Shown piece by piece: positions 1 to 5,456 of a stretch of 9,210 bases of DNA. Made by a program: the position numbers and the translations under genes. Below the pieces are notes generated by a model. It was not told the DNA's origin and made no database searches. It worked only from the letters and a program-made list of their open reading frames with translations. Location of the stretch: contig JAAZHP010000025.1 of NCBI GenBank assembly GCA_012510625.1, positions 1-9,210 on the forward strand. Direction: 5' to 3'. How positions within the stretch are numbered: position 1 is the stretch's first letter; every line of letters begins with the position of its first letter. Source of the stretch: Bacillota bacterium. GTDB lineage: Bacteria; Bacillota; Dethiobacteria; DTU022.

Positions 1-23
1 GAAGTGAGAAGTCAGAGGTGAGA
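1..23. repeat. Degenerate heptanucleotide tandem repeat
   Basis: Three consecutive 7-base units are visible (GAAGTGA, GAAGTCA, GAGGTGA) plus the first two bases of a fourth. The array may extend to the left of the window. No reading frame with a ribosome binding site covers it. It looks like a simple intergenic tandem repeat; no function can be assigned. Confidence 0.6.
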
Positions 24-91
24 TATTTCCCGGGCTTTATAATGTAGGGATTAGCTTTTATGCCGGACTAAACATCGTTATGTCATCCTAA

Positions 92-106
92 GCGAAGCGA
101 AGGATC
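92..106 (+). repeat. Interspersed 15-base repeat, copy 1
   Basis: The 15-mer GCGAAGCGAAGGATC occurs here, and its exact reverse complement occurs at 1028-1042. A chance 15-base match within one window is unlikely. Similar GCGAAGCGAAGGATC-type intergenic words are, from memory, widespread in bacterial genomes, so this is probably a dispersed non-coding repeat rather than a local regulatory site. Confidence 0.6.
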
Positions 107-156
107 TCCAAAACAGCAATTCCTTATAAGAAAAGCTTTCCTAATCTTGATATAGA

Positions 157-201
157 AGAAAGTCAGCCCCTGAACCTGGCATTAGCTGAGACTGACTTTC
201 T
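157..201 (-). terminator. Inverted repeat, possible weak terminator of the small basic protein gene
   Basis: AGAAAGTCAG (157-166) and CTGACTTTCT (192-201) form a perfect 10-bp stem around a 25-base loop. It lies just beyond the stop of the minus-strand gene at 213-395, where a terminator would be expected. Read in the minus direction the stem is followed by a pyrimidine-rich but not pure U tract. The loop is long and the stem AT-rich, so it could also be a dispersed repeat. Confidence 0.4.
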
Positions 202-212
202 CAAGCCTGGAT

Positions 213-395
213 TTAGTGCAACCGGTCGTCTTCGTCTACTTTATAAGTAGACGTATTTCCCCGGGAAACCGTCTTCTTTTTTTTCTCAGGCAGCTCTACG
301 CCCAGCTCCCGCGCTACCTCCTCGCGGTATTTCTCAAGCTTGCTGCGGTCAATATTCCGCTTCTGCTGCCGCCCCCGATTATATTTTTTGGCCAC
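213..395 (-). CDS. Small basic protein with a SASP-like motif
   Basis: A 60-aa, very basic protein whose N-terminal third (MAKKYNRGRQQKRNIDRSKL) is rich in Lys and Arg. Residues 19-33 (KLEKYREEVARELGV, roughly) resemble the first conserved helix of alpha/beta-type small acid-soluble spore proteins, which coat DNA in endospores. The second SASP half, with its Gly-rich and Arg-Glu motifs, is missing; a charged tail ending DEDDRLH takes its place. The GTG start at 395 is chosen because GGGGGG lies six bases upstream. The reading frame is open further upstream, with a possible ATG at 425 preceded by GGAGAGG, giving 70 aa. It could be a reduced spore or nucleoid protein, or unrelated; the family call rests on one short motif. 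The gene is divergent from the small membrane protein gene at 526. Confidence 0.5.
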   Translation of the reverse strand: MAKKYNRGRQQKRNIDRSKLEKYREEVARELGVELPEKKKKTVSRGNTSTYKVDEDDRLH

Positions 396-525
396 TATTT
401 TCCCCCCTTTCGCGTTTCTAATCATATTTTTTGCTAGCCTCTCCGCTCTTATCCACGGGCGGGTATAAATGAGCTCTTGGATCTGCAAACTAAAGGTAAA
501 TCAACTTAAGGTGGGGAAAACGAAT

Positions 526-663
526 ATGAATGAGTTTGATGAAAGCAAAATGGTAGGGCTGGGATATGCGGCGATTAAGTACGGAGCCTGGCTGATCGGT
601 CTGATCGTGGTTCTCTTTTTCCTCTCTCGCTACCTCTTTCCCTTTATCCAGTCACTCTTCTAG
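526..663 (+). CDS. Single-span small membrane protein
   Basis: A 45-aa protein with a short charged N-terminus (MNEFDESKMVG) and one hydrophobic stretch at about residues 13-34 (GYAAIKYGAWLIGLIVVLFF), followed by an aromatic C-terminal tail. This predicts one transmembrane helix and no other domain. The ATG at 526 is preferred because AAGGTGGGG precedes it at 508-516; an in-frame ATG at 469 lacks a comparable site. The gene for a second small membrane protein starts 64 bases downstream, and both share the terminator at 937-965, so they are probably co-transcribed. I do not recognise a family. It could be a stress- or sporulation-related membrane microprotein, but nothing in the sequence proves it. 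Confidence 0.6.
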   Translation: MNEFDESKMVGLGYAAIKYGAWLIGLIVVLFFLSRYLFPFIQSLF

Positions 664-727
664 AACACGCGCCGTCTGAGGCCGACCGGGAGGACTGATC
701 ATTGGCCACGAAGGGGGGGAGATGAAA

Positions 728-907
728 ATGATGACCACCTTTCACGTTATCCACATTGTGGTCGGGCTCTGGCTGGCCCTGGTCAATGCAACCAATATTC
801 TAACGGAATCCACGCTGGCCTGGAACAACCTGGTTCTGGGATTAATAGTCGCCGGCTATAACGTCTACTACCTTTTTGCCCGCAAAAATGTTGATGTCCA
901 ATCGTAA
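728..907 (+). CDS. Two-span small membrane protein, SPW-repeat-like
   Basis: A 59-aa protein with two hydrophobic segments at about residues 6-23 and 30-50 and a short charged C-terminus (ARKNVDVQS). The spacing GLWLALVN (13-20), then AWNN (31-34), then LGLIVAGYNVYY (37-48) resembles the SPW-repeat family of small bacterial membrane proteins, which pair a Gly-Leu-Trp helix with an Ala-Trp-Asn helix; their function is unknown. The stretch of seven G (713-719) is too close to the ATG at 722, so the ATG at 728 or 731 is the better start. It follows the 45-aa membrane protein on the same strand and ends 29 bases before a strong terminator. Confidence 0.6.
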   Translation: MMTTFHVIHIVVGLWLALVNATNILTESTLAWNNLVLGLIVAGYNVYYLFARKNVDVQS

Positions 908-936
908 AAAAATCCAATTTAAAAAATATAACCCAG

Positions 937-965
937 AGGCCTCGCCATGACAGCGAGGCCTTTTT
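937..965 (+). terminator. Rho-independent terminator
   Basis: AGGCCTCGC (937-945) pairs perfectly with GCGAGGCCT (953-961) around a 7-base loop, and the stem runs into five T (961-965). It sits 29 bases after the stop of the SPW-like gene and closes the small membrane-protein operon. Read on the other strand the hairpin is not followed by a comparable T run. Confidence 0.9.
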
Positions 966-1000
966 CTCAAAAAATAAGCATTTAAATTCGCCCCGGTCCT

Positions 1001-1016
1001 CCTTTCCAAAGGGGGG
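1001..1016. repeat. Short palindromic repeat word, copy A
   Basis: CCTTTCCAAAGGGGGG can fold back on itself (CCTTT against AAAGG). It closely resembles the word at 1148-1164, so the two flank the GC-rich hairpin cluster between them. Confidence 0.45.
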
Positions 1017-1027
1017 AGAAAATTAAC

Positions 1028-1042
1028 GATCCTTCGCTTCGC
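1028..1042 (-). repeat. Interspersed 15-base repeat, copy 2 (inverted)
   Basis: GATCCTTCGCTTCGC is the exact reverse complement of the word at 92-106. The two copies face each other across about 920 bases that hold three small genes. It directly abuts the hairpin cluster starting at 1056. Confidence 0.6.
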
Positions 1043-1055
1043 CCATGATGCGTAG

Positions 1056-1106
1056 GGGCGGGCTTCCACGCCCGCCCGAAACGGGCTTCTGCGCCCACCT
1101 AGGCGC
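1056..1106. repeat. Cluster of three GC-rich hairpins (REP-like element)
   Basis: Three inverted repeats lie side by side. GGGCGGGC (1056-1063) pairs with GCCCGCCC (1070-1077) around TTCCAC. The overlapping GCCCG (1074-1078) pairs with CGGGC (1082-1086) around AAA. GCGCC (1091-1095) pairs with GGCGC (1102-1106). The GTAGGGGCGGGC...GCCCGCCC style is, from memory, a common dispersed repeat in clostridial and other genomes. No transposase is near, so it is probably a REP- or MITE-like element mobilised in trans or inert. Confidence 0.55.
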
Positions 1107-1147
1107 TGTTTTGACAATGGTCAATTGGTGCCGAACCTTAAATACTT

Positions 1148-1164
1148 CCTTTTCTAAAGGGGGA
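1148..1164. repeat. Short palindromic repeat word, copy B
   Basis: CCTTTTCTAAAGGGGGA resembles the copy at 1001-1016 and is followed by TTTAAGGGGATTTTGG. This AAGGGGGATTTAAGGGGATTTT type of word is, from memory, a widespread intergenic repeat. No coding potential is seen. Confidence 0.45.
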
Positions 1165-1320
1165 TTTAAGGGGATTTTGGCCTGGCCGCCCGACTAGCCT
1201 TTTCCAAGATTGAGCCGGCTTATGGAGGAATGGGCGGCAGAATGAAGAAATTAACAATTGAATGGCCGCATTAATTTCGTGGCCGCCGTAATAGCAGCTT
1301 TTACGAAGGGAGCTGGTCCC

Positions 1321-2181
1321 ATGAGAGTCGCGGCGCTCTCTCTCGCCGGGTTGCCGCTGGGAGAACCCGCGGATTACGCCGCCGCCTTGACTTCGCTGCT
1401 TAAAAAGCTGCAGGTGAGGTTGGCCGTTTTGCCGGCGCACACCTCCTTTTTACTCTGCGCGGCGCAAGGGCACTTGGGAGAGATAAGCGATTTCCCCGAT
1501 TCTTTCAAGGCCTTCATGCAGAAATCAAAGGATTGGAACGAAGAATACCTTCAACTGCACGGCAGGCTGGCCGTGGAAAACAGGCTTTACCTGGTGCCGG
1601 GGACAACGGTTGAAGAAGAGGGCGGGCGCTTCTTTATTACATCTTACCTTCTCGGGCCGGACGGCAAGAACATGGGCCGGCAGCGGCAGGCCCACCTCAA
1701 CCGTGAAGAGCGCGGCCTTGGCCTGAGCAGGGGCGGGGAGCTGTCCCTTTTTGACCTGGCCGGAATGAAAACGGGCCTGATTATAGGAACCGACGCCCGC
1801 CATCCCGAGGTGGGCCGCATCCTGGCCCTGGAGGGTGCCGATCTGGTAGTCCATTGCGGAGCTCTTGCCGCCGGCCGTGAACTTGCCTTTCAGCCGGCGG
1901 GGATCTGGGCCCAGGTGCAGCAGAACCAGTTCTGGGCGGTGGAGGCGCAGCTCGGGAGAAGTATGGGCAACCGTGCCTTTGGCGGGCAATGCGCGGTGAT
2001 CGGCCCCTGCGAAATAACTCCCGGTTTTACGGGATACCTGGATCGAGAAGCGGCCGGGAAACCCTTTGCTGCGGCGGAGCTGCGAGAAGCGGACCGCCGC
2101 AGAATCAAGAGCGATTACCCCTTGCTGAAGCTGCTGCGCCCGGAGGCCTACCGGGGCCGGCTGCCTGAACTTTACCGGTAA
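1321..2181 (+). CDS. Nitrilase-superfamily pseudoenzyme (catalytic triad lost)
   Basis: A 286-aa protein with the carbon-nitrogen hydrolase fold: an N-terminal strand (MRVAALSLAG), a Tyr-Leu-Leu-Gly-Pro-Asp-Gly turn (109-115), an AHLNREERG segment (124-132) and GTDARHPEVGRILALEGADLVV (156-177). Family enzymes use a Glu-Lys-Cys triad to hydrolyse nitriles or amides. Here all three appear replaced: Ala39 in VLPAH (normally PE), Gln123 in QAHL (normally KxHL) and Thr157 in IIGTDAR (normally CxD). It is therefore probably inactive and may be a structural or regulatory partner, or a binding protein. The start at 1321 is chosen because GAAGGGAG lies 8 bases upstream; a TTG at 1258 has no such support. 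The codons match the neighbours' usage and the frame is intact, so it is not a decaying pseudogene. An active paralogue follows 51 bases downstream. Confidence 0.8.
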   Translation: MRVAALSLAGLPLGEPADYAAALTSLLKKLQVRLAVLPAHTSFLLCAAQGHLGEISDFPDSFKAFMQKSKDWNEEYLQLHGRLAVENRLYLVPGTTVEEEGGRFFITSYLLGPDGKNMGRQRQAHLNREERGLGLSRGGELSLFDLAGMKTGLIIGTDARHPEVGRILALEGADLVVHCGALAAGRELAFQPAGIWAQVQQNQFWAVEAQLGRSMGNRAFGGQCAVIGPCEITPGFTGYLDREAAGKPFAAAELREADRRRIKSDYPLLKLLRPEAYRGRLPELYR

Positions 2182-2232
2182 AAACTTAACGGCTCCAGCC
2201 GGCAGGATATGGAAGGAGGAGGAGTTTGAAAG

Positions 2233-3333
2233 ATGGCCCTTGACGGATGGAAAGAGAGGCTTTTCCGGCAGTATCTCTACTGGATCTGCCGCCCGGCGCG
2301 GCTTAAAAGAAAGCTTTCGGCCCTGGTTAAAGAGAGACGGCCCGCTCCTCCCGTGGAGGGCCGCCGCCTTAAGGCTGCCGCCTTGCAGGTTAAGATCAGG
2401 CTGTTCAAGGAACCTCTCGATTATGCTGCAGAGATGCACCGCCGGGTTGCGGAGGCTGCCGCTGCAGGCGCACAGCTGGTCGCATTTCCCGAAGACAACA
2501 ATCTCCCGCTTCTGGGTTTCCTCCCCGGCCTAGAAGAAGTGGGGGAGACGCTTTCTGATGGAGAGCCGGAGGCGCCGCCTATCGCCGCCGGTGCTCCGGA
2601 AATCACCGTGGCCGAAGTAATCCGCTATGCCGGCCCGGTGATGGCTCCATTCCTGGAGACCCTTTACTCCAGCCTTGCCGCTTCCTACGGCATCTACCTT
2701 ATGGCCGGCAGCTTCCTGCTGCCCGACGGGGAGAGGGTGGTCAACCGCGCCTTCCTCTACGGCCCTGACGGGAAGCTCATCGGGACGCAGGACAAGGTTC
2801 ACCTCATGCCCATTGAAGTGGAGTGGGGGATCTCCGCCGGCAGGGAATTCAATCTTTTTGAGACCGCGGCGGGCAAGATCGCTGCGCCGGTATGCATGGA
2901 TGCGACCTTTTTTGAAACCTTTCGCATTCTCGAGCTGCAGGGCGCAGAGATCGTGATCATCCCCATCGCCAATCCAGAACCCTACAATTACTGGCTGGCC
3001 CTGCGCGGGATCTGGCCGCGGGTCCAGGAGTGCCCCGTATATGGAATTAAAAGCGCCCTGGTTGGGAAACTGCTGGGATTTGAATTTACAGGCCGGGCCG
3101 GGATTTTTGCTCCCGCGGAGCTGACCCCCGGCGGCAGCGGCGTGCTGGCCGAGGTGGAATCACCTGAAGAAGAGGGCATGGCCGTGGCGGAGATGGACCT
3201 GGAAGCGCTGCAGGAGCTGCGCCGCGATCATCCCTGGCGCGACAGCAACCCCGTGCTCTACCGGCGTTATTTCCCGCATATCTACAGCGTGCTGGAAGAA
3301 AGTCAAAGATTTGAGGAAGCTGCAGGAGATTAA
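2233..3333 (+). CDS. Carbon-nitrogen hydrolase (nitrilase superfamily)
   Basis: A 366-aa protein with an intact Glu-Lys-Cys triad: Glu87 in VAFPEDN, Lys188 in QDKVHLMP and Cys221 in APVCMDATFFETFRI. It should hydrolyse an amide or nitrile C-N bond through a Cys thioester in the cytoplasm; the substrate cannot be read from the sequence. The hydrolase domain runs from about residue 46 to 330. Two additions stand out. One is a basic, aromatic N-terminal segment of about 45 residues (WKERLFRQYLYWICRPARLKRKL, in part), which could be an amphipathic membrane- or partner-binding helix. The other is a stretch of about 40 residues after the Glu motif (residues 99-140). The start follows AAGGAGGAGGAG by 8 bases. 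It is tandem with, and probably co-transcribed with, the triad-less paralogue upstream. Confidence 0.85.
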   Translation: MALDGWKERLFRQYLYWICRPARLKRKLSALVKERRPAPPVEGRRLKAAALQVKIRLFKEPLDYAAEMHRRVAEAAAAGAQLVAFPEDNNLPLLGFLPGLEEVGETLSDGEPEAPPIAAGAPEITVAEVIRYAGPVMAPFLETLYSSLAASYGIYLMAGSFLLPDGERVVNRAFLYGPDGKLIGTQDKVHLMPIEVEWGISAGREFNLFETAAGKIAAPVCMDATFFETFRILELQGAEIVIIPIANPEPYNYWLALRGIWPRVQECPVYGIKSALVGKLLGFEFTGRAGIFAPAELTPGGSGVLAEVESPEEEGMAVAEMDLEALQELRRDHPWRDSNPVLYRRYFPHIYSVLEESQRFEEAAGD

Positions 3334-3367
3334 GCCTGCATTTGGTTCGGATTGGAACTTTTAAATT

Positions 3368-5260
3368 CTAACCTGATTTATTACGGTTGATCCAACAGAG
3401 GGCGTGGGCCAGGAAACCGGCGGCGGAGGCGAAGGCCGCACCCGTAGAGGCCCGCCCGGTTTGGGGGTGGACCGTCTCGCAGCAGAAGCCGTTGTCCATG
3501 GGGGCGCGAAGGAGAAAATCGACACCTCCCTCGTTGAGGGCGAGAATATCGTTGCAGGCGGCCAGCGGCCAGGGGTTTGGGGCATGCTGCGATCCGGCCT
3601 CGGCAAAAGGGCCTTCTACATGAAAGTACGGGTTGTTTGAAGAACGGATCCAGGACACTGTATTCCGGAAAACACGGTCCTCGGGAGAGCAGAATCCGTA
3701 GAAAGCAAGCAGCTGCAGGCTGCCGGGTGGATTGTCGTAAAGCTGGAAGCGCCCCTTTCCATCCACCGCCCAGGCGAACATGATACCGTGGGGCCCCTTA
3801 ACGGTGCCTTGCCGGTAGATCTCCTGCTGCAGAGCTCCGGCCAGCCCGGCAAAATCTGTGGGATCATCCCAGCGCCCTGCGGCCTGCAGGGAGGCCAGGT
3901 AGGTAAAGGCGCACTGCAGCAGGGCGTTGTCGTAGATCAGAAAGGGATAGAGCACCGGATCATCGGAGGGGTCAAGAAAGGTACGGTAGAGCCCGCTTTG
4001 AGGATCAAACTGGGCCAGCGCTTTTTTGGCCAGCAGCTTCAGCCCCCGGTTGACAATCTCTTCATCGAGCAGTGAAAGGTCGCCTGTTGCGGTTTCGTAG
4101 CGCTCCAGGGCCAGGAAGTGGGCGGCAAGCTGATCCAGTTCGAAGCCGGGGTAGAGGAGAGTGCCGTTGATATAGTGAGCGTGTTCGCCGGCGCGGTTAA
4201 GGTGGCGCCGGAAGACGGTCAGCAGCAGCTCCCGGGCGATCTTCCTGTCTGCCAGCAGCAAGCCCGGGAAGCTCCAGAGGAGCGTGTCCCGGCTCCAGTA
4301 GGCGGCGCTAACGTAATAGCGGGGGCTGCGCGAGGTTACCGGCACCAGCGAATCATCGTCCAGGGCCCGCCCCAGGGCGTAGAAATAGTTGAAAAAGAGG
4401 TTGCGGTTCAGGAGAGCGGAGGCGGCGGGTTCGGGAAGATCAATCCGCCGCTCTTCCAGCCACCGCTCCGTCTCTGCGGCCAGCGACGCTGCGCCGTGCC
4501 GTTTCAGGTCCATGGCGGTGGTTCCGGCGCCGTCGGCCTCCAGGTTGACGGCGATAAAAAGAGTCACGGAGGCGCTGCTCCCGGGAGCTGCTTCCATCAT
4601 TACTGCTCCCAGGTAGCTTACGGGTTCATCGGGCCGGCTGCTATAATCCCACCGCGGTTTAGTCTCCTCTTTCTGTTCCGCGGTCAAGGCCAGCGCCAGG
4701 GCAGCCAGGGGAAGGCCGCTGCGCGCTTCCAGGATCAGGCTTCCGGTCCAGCTGTCGTATTCCACGCTCCGCTCGCCTTTCACCGGCCGCCGGTTAAAGA
4801 TAAGGTGATTGAATTCACCCCAGCAGCCGCGCCAGCCCATTTCGACGGTAAGCGGGGCGGCCGAGAGGTTGGTCAGGCGCAGCCGGAAACAGCCGCCGCG
4901 CCGGCCGGGAGGGGTAATAATTTGGCCATCGATGGAGTAGCGGCCGTCAACCCGGACTTCGAAATGCGGCATCCAGTCATTCCGGTAACGCCAGGTCAGC
5001 CTATCTGGAAGGAGCGCTTCTTCCCCGTCCACGGTGACATAGGGGGCCAGCAGCGGGCGCTCCTCGTCGCCTCTAAATTCGAGCAGGCCGCGGGCGCCCA
5101 TGTGGAGCACATTGAGTGAGCTGATTTCACCGGCCGTTCCGATGTCCGGAAGGGAAAGATACTCATTGCCCGTAAGGTAAAGGGGTTTTTCTGCGGCAAG
5201 CTCCGGAGAAGGGGTCATCAGGGATATTCTTTCATCTTCAAGGCATGCTTTTTCAGTCAC
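3368..5260 (-). CDS. Six-hairpin (alpha/alpha)6-barrel glycosidase-like protein
   Basis: A 630-aa protein without a signal peptide. Residues 1 to about 270 look like a beta-sandwich domain. From about 280 the helical pattern is typical of six-hairpin glycosidases (GH15/GH63/GH125-like and amylo-alpha-1,6-glucosidase relatives): YYVSAAYWSRDTLLWSFPG (315-333), PGFELDQLAAHFLALERY (371-388), FLIYDNALL (440-448) and DNGFCCETVHPQTG (589-602). Asp325, Glu374 and Glu595 are candidate acid/base residues by position only. It may cleave an alpha-linked oligosaccharide in the cytoplasm, but the family and substrate remain open. The GTG start at 5260 is preceded by GGAGG with 8 bases between. It converges on the nitrilase pair (34 bases between stops, no clear terminator) and lies downstream of, but 196 bases from, the acyl-CoA dehydrogenase gene, so it probably has its own promoter. 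Confidence 0.75.
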   Translation of the reverse strand: MTEKACLEDERISLMTPSPELAAEKPLYLTGNEYLSLPDIGTAGEISSLNVLHMGARGLLEFRGDEERPLLAPYVTVDGEEALLPDRLTWRYRNDWMPHFEVRVDGRYSIDGQIITPPGRRGGCFRLRLTNLSAAPLTVEMGWRGCWGEFNHLIFNRRPVKGERSVEYDSWTGSLILEARSGLPLAALALALTAEQKEETKPRWDYSSRPDEPVSYLGAVMMEAAPGSSASVTLFIAVNLEADGAGTTAMDLKRHGAASLAAETERWLEERRIDLPEPAASALLNRNLFFNYFYALGRALDDDSLVPVTSRSPRYYVSAAYWSRDTLLWSFPGLLLADRKIARELLLTVFRRHLNRAGEHAHYINGTLLYPGFELDQLAAHFLALERYETATGDLSLLDEEIVNRGLKLLAKKALAQFDPQSGLYRTFLDPSDDPVLYPFLIYDNALLQCAFTYLASLQAAGRWDDPTDFAGLAGALQQEIYRQGTVKGPHGIMFAWAVDGKGRFQLYDNPPGSLQLLAFYGFCSPEDRVFRNTVSWIRSSNNPYFHVEGPFAEAGSQHAPNPWPLAACNDILALNEGGVDFLLRAPMDNGFCCETVHPQTGRASTGAAFASAAGFLAHALCWINRNKSG

Positions 5261-5294
5261 TTTTACTTCCTCCGGCGGCGGTGTTGTTGCCTAG

Positions 5295-5311
5295 AATAGC
5301 AATTAGCTATT
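5295..5311. promoter_or_regulatory. Palindrome upstream of the glycosidase-like gene, possible operator
   Basis: AATAGC (5295-5300) and GCTATT (5306-5311) form a perfect 6-bp inverted repeat with a 5-base AT centre. It starts 34 bases upstream of the GTG start at 5260 in an AT-rich stretch (5290-5345), where a promoter for the minus-strand gene is expected. Only weak -35/-10 matches are seen nearby, so the operator role is a guess from position and symmetry. Confidence 0.3.
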
Positions 5312-5369
5312 TCTATTTCTAATTAATTATTTGTTTAGCGTTAAAATCCTCTCCAGGGAAGAGAAATAT

Positions 5370-5403
5370 CCCCTCTCCCCCTGGAGCAGGAGGGGAAGAG
5401 GGG
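5370..5403. repeat. C-rich/G-rich hairpin, repeat-like
   Basis: CCCCTCTCCCCCT (5370-5382) and AGGAGGGGAAGAGGGG (5388-5403) form a long stem with small bulges and a short loop. It lies 53 bases after the stop of the acyl-CoA dehydrogenase gene. There is no T run on the minus strand, so it is not a standard terminator, though it may slow polymerase or protect the mRNA end. The CCCCTCTCCCCCTGG word resembles widespread intergenic repeats. Confidence 0.5.
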
Positions 5404-5456
5404 CAGCGGGTTATGTCGAAACGTGCAATTTGGGGATACAGCTTAAGTTTCTCCAG

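Larger units (their letters stand above)
966..1320. other. Repeat-rich non-coding region upstream of the nitrilase pair
   Basis: No convincing gene is seen in these roughly 350 bases. They hold two copies of a CCTTT(T)C(T/C)(A)AAAGGGGG-type palindromic word, the inverse copy of the 15-mer found at 92-106, and three consecutive GC-rich hairpins. At 1111-1124 lies TTGACAATGGTCAA, an inverted repeat (TTGAC/GTCAA with a 4-base centre) that also contains a consensus -35 hexamer. No good -10 lies 16-18 bases further on, so a promoter for the nitrilase genes cannot be fixed. A tiny frame at 1242-1274 (10 aa) follows GGAGG but is probably chance. Confidence 0.6.

Noticed and set aside
38..43. TATAAT hexamer as a -10 box
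   Set aside because: No -35 at the right distance, and no plus-strand gene follows before 526.
842..1117. 91-codon minus-strand frame across the terminator and repeats
   Set aside because: It runs through a strong terminator and palindromic repeats, has no ribosome binding site and gives an Arg-rich translation typical of repeat DNA.
1111..1144. Sigma-A promoter starting with TTGACA
   Set aside because: The -35 is perfect but no acceptable -10 lies 16-18 bases downstream; the match is kept only as a possible inverted repeat.
1242..1274. 10-aa leader-like frame after GGAGG upstream of the nitrilase pair
   Set aside because: Spacing of about 13 bases to its ATG is long, the peptide has no attenuation-type residue run, and no terminator follows.
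1525..2439. 304-codon open frame on the minus strand opposite the nitrilase genes
   Set aside because: It lies antisense to two well-supported family members, spans the gap between them, has no ribosome binding site that I can see and resembles no family. It is a shadow frame of GC-rich coding DNA.
4118..5119. 333-codon open frame on the plus strand opposite the glycosidase-like gene
   Set aside because: Low-complexity Gly/Ala/Gln/Pro-rich composition and no domain motifs; the minus-strand frame has clear fold motifs and a good ribosome binding site.
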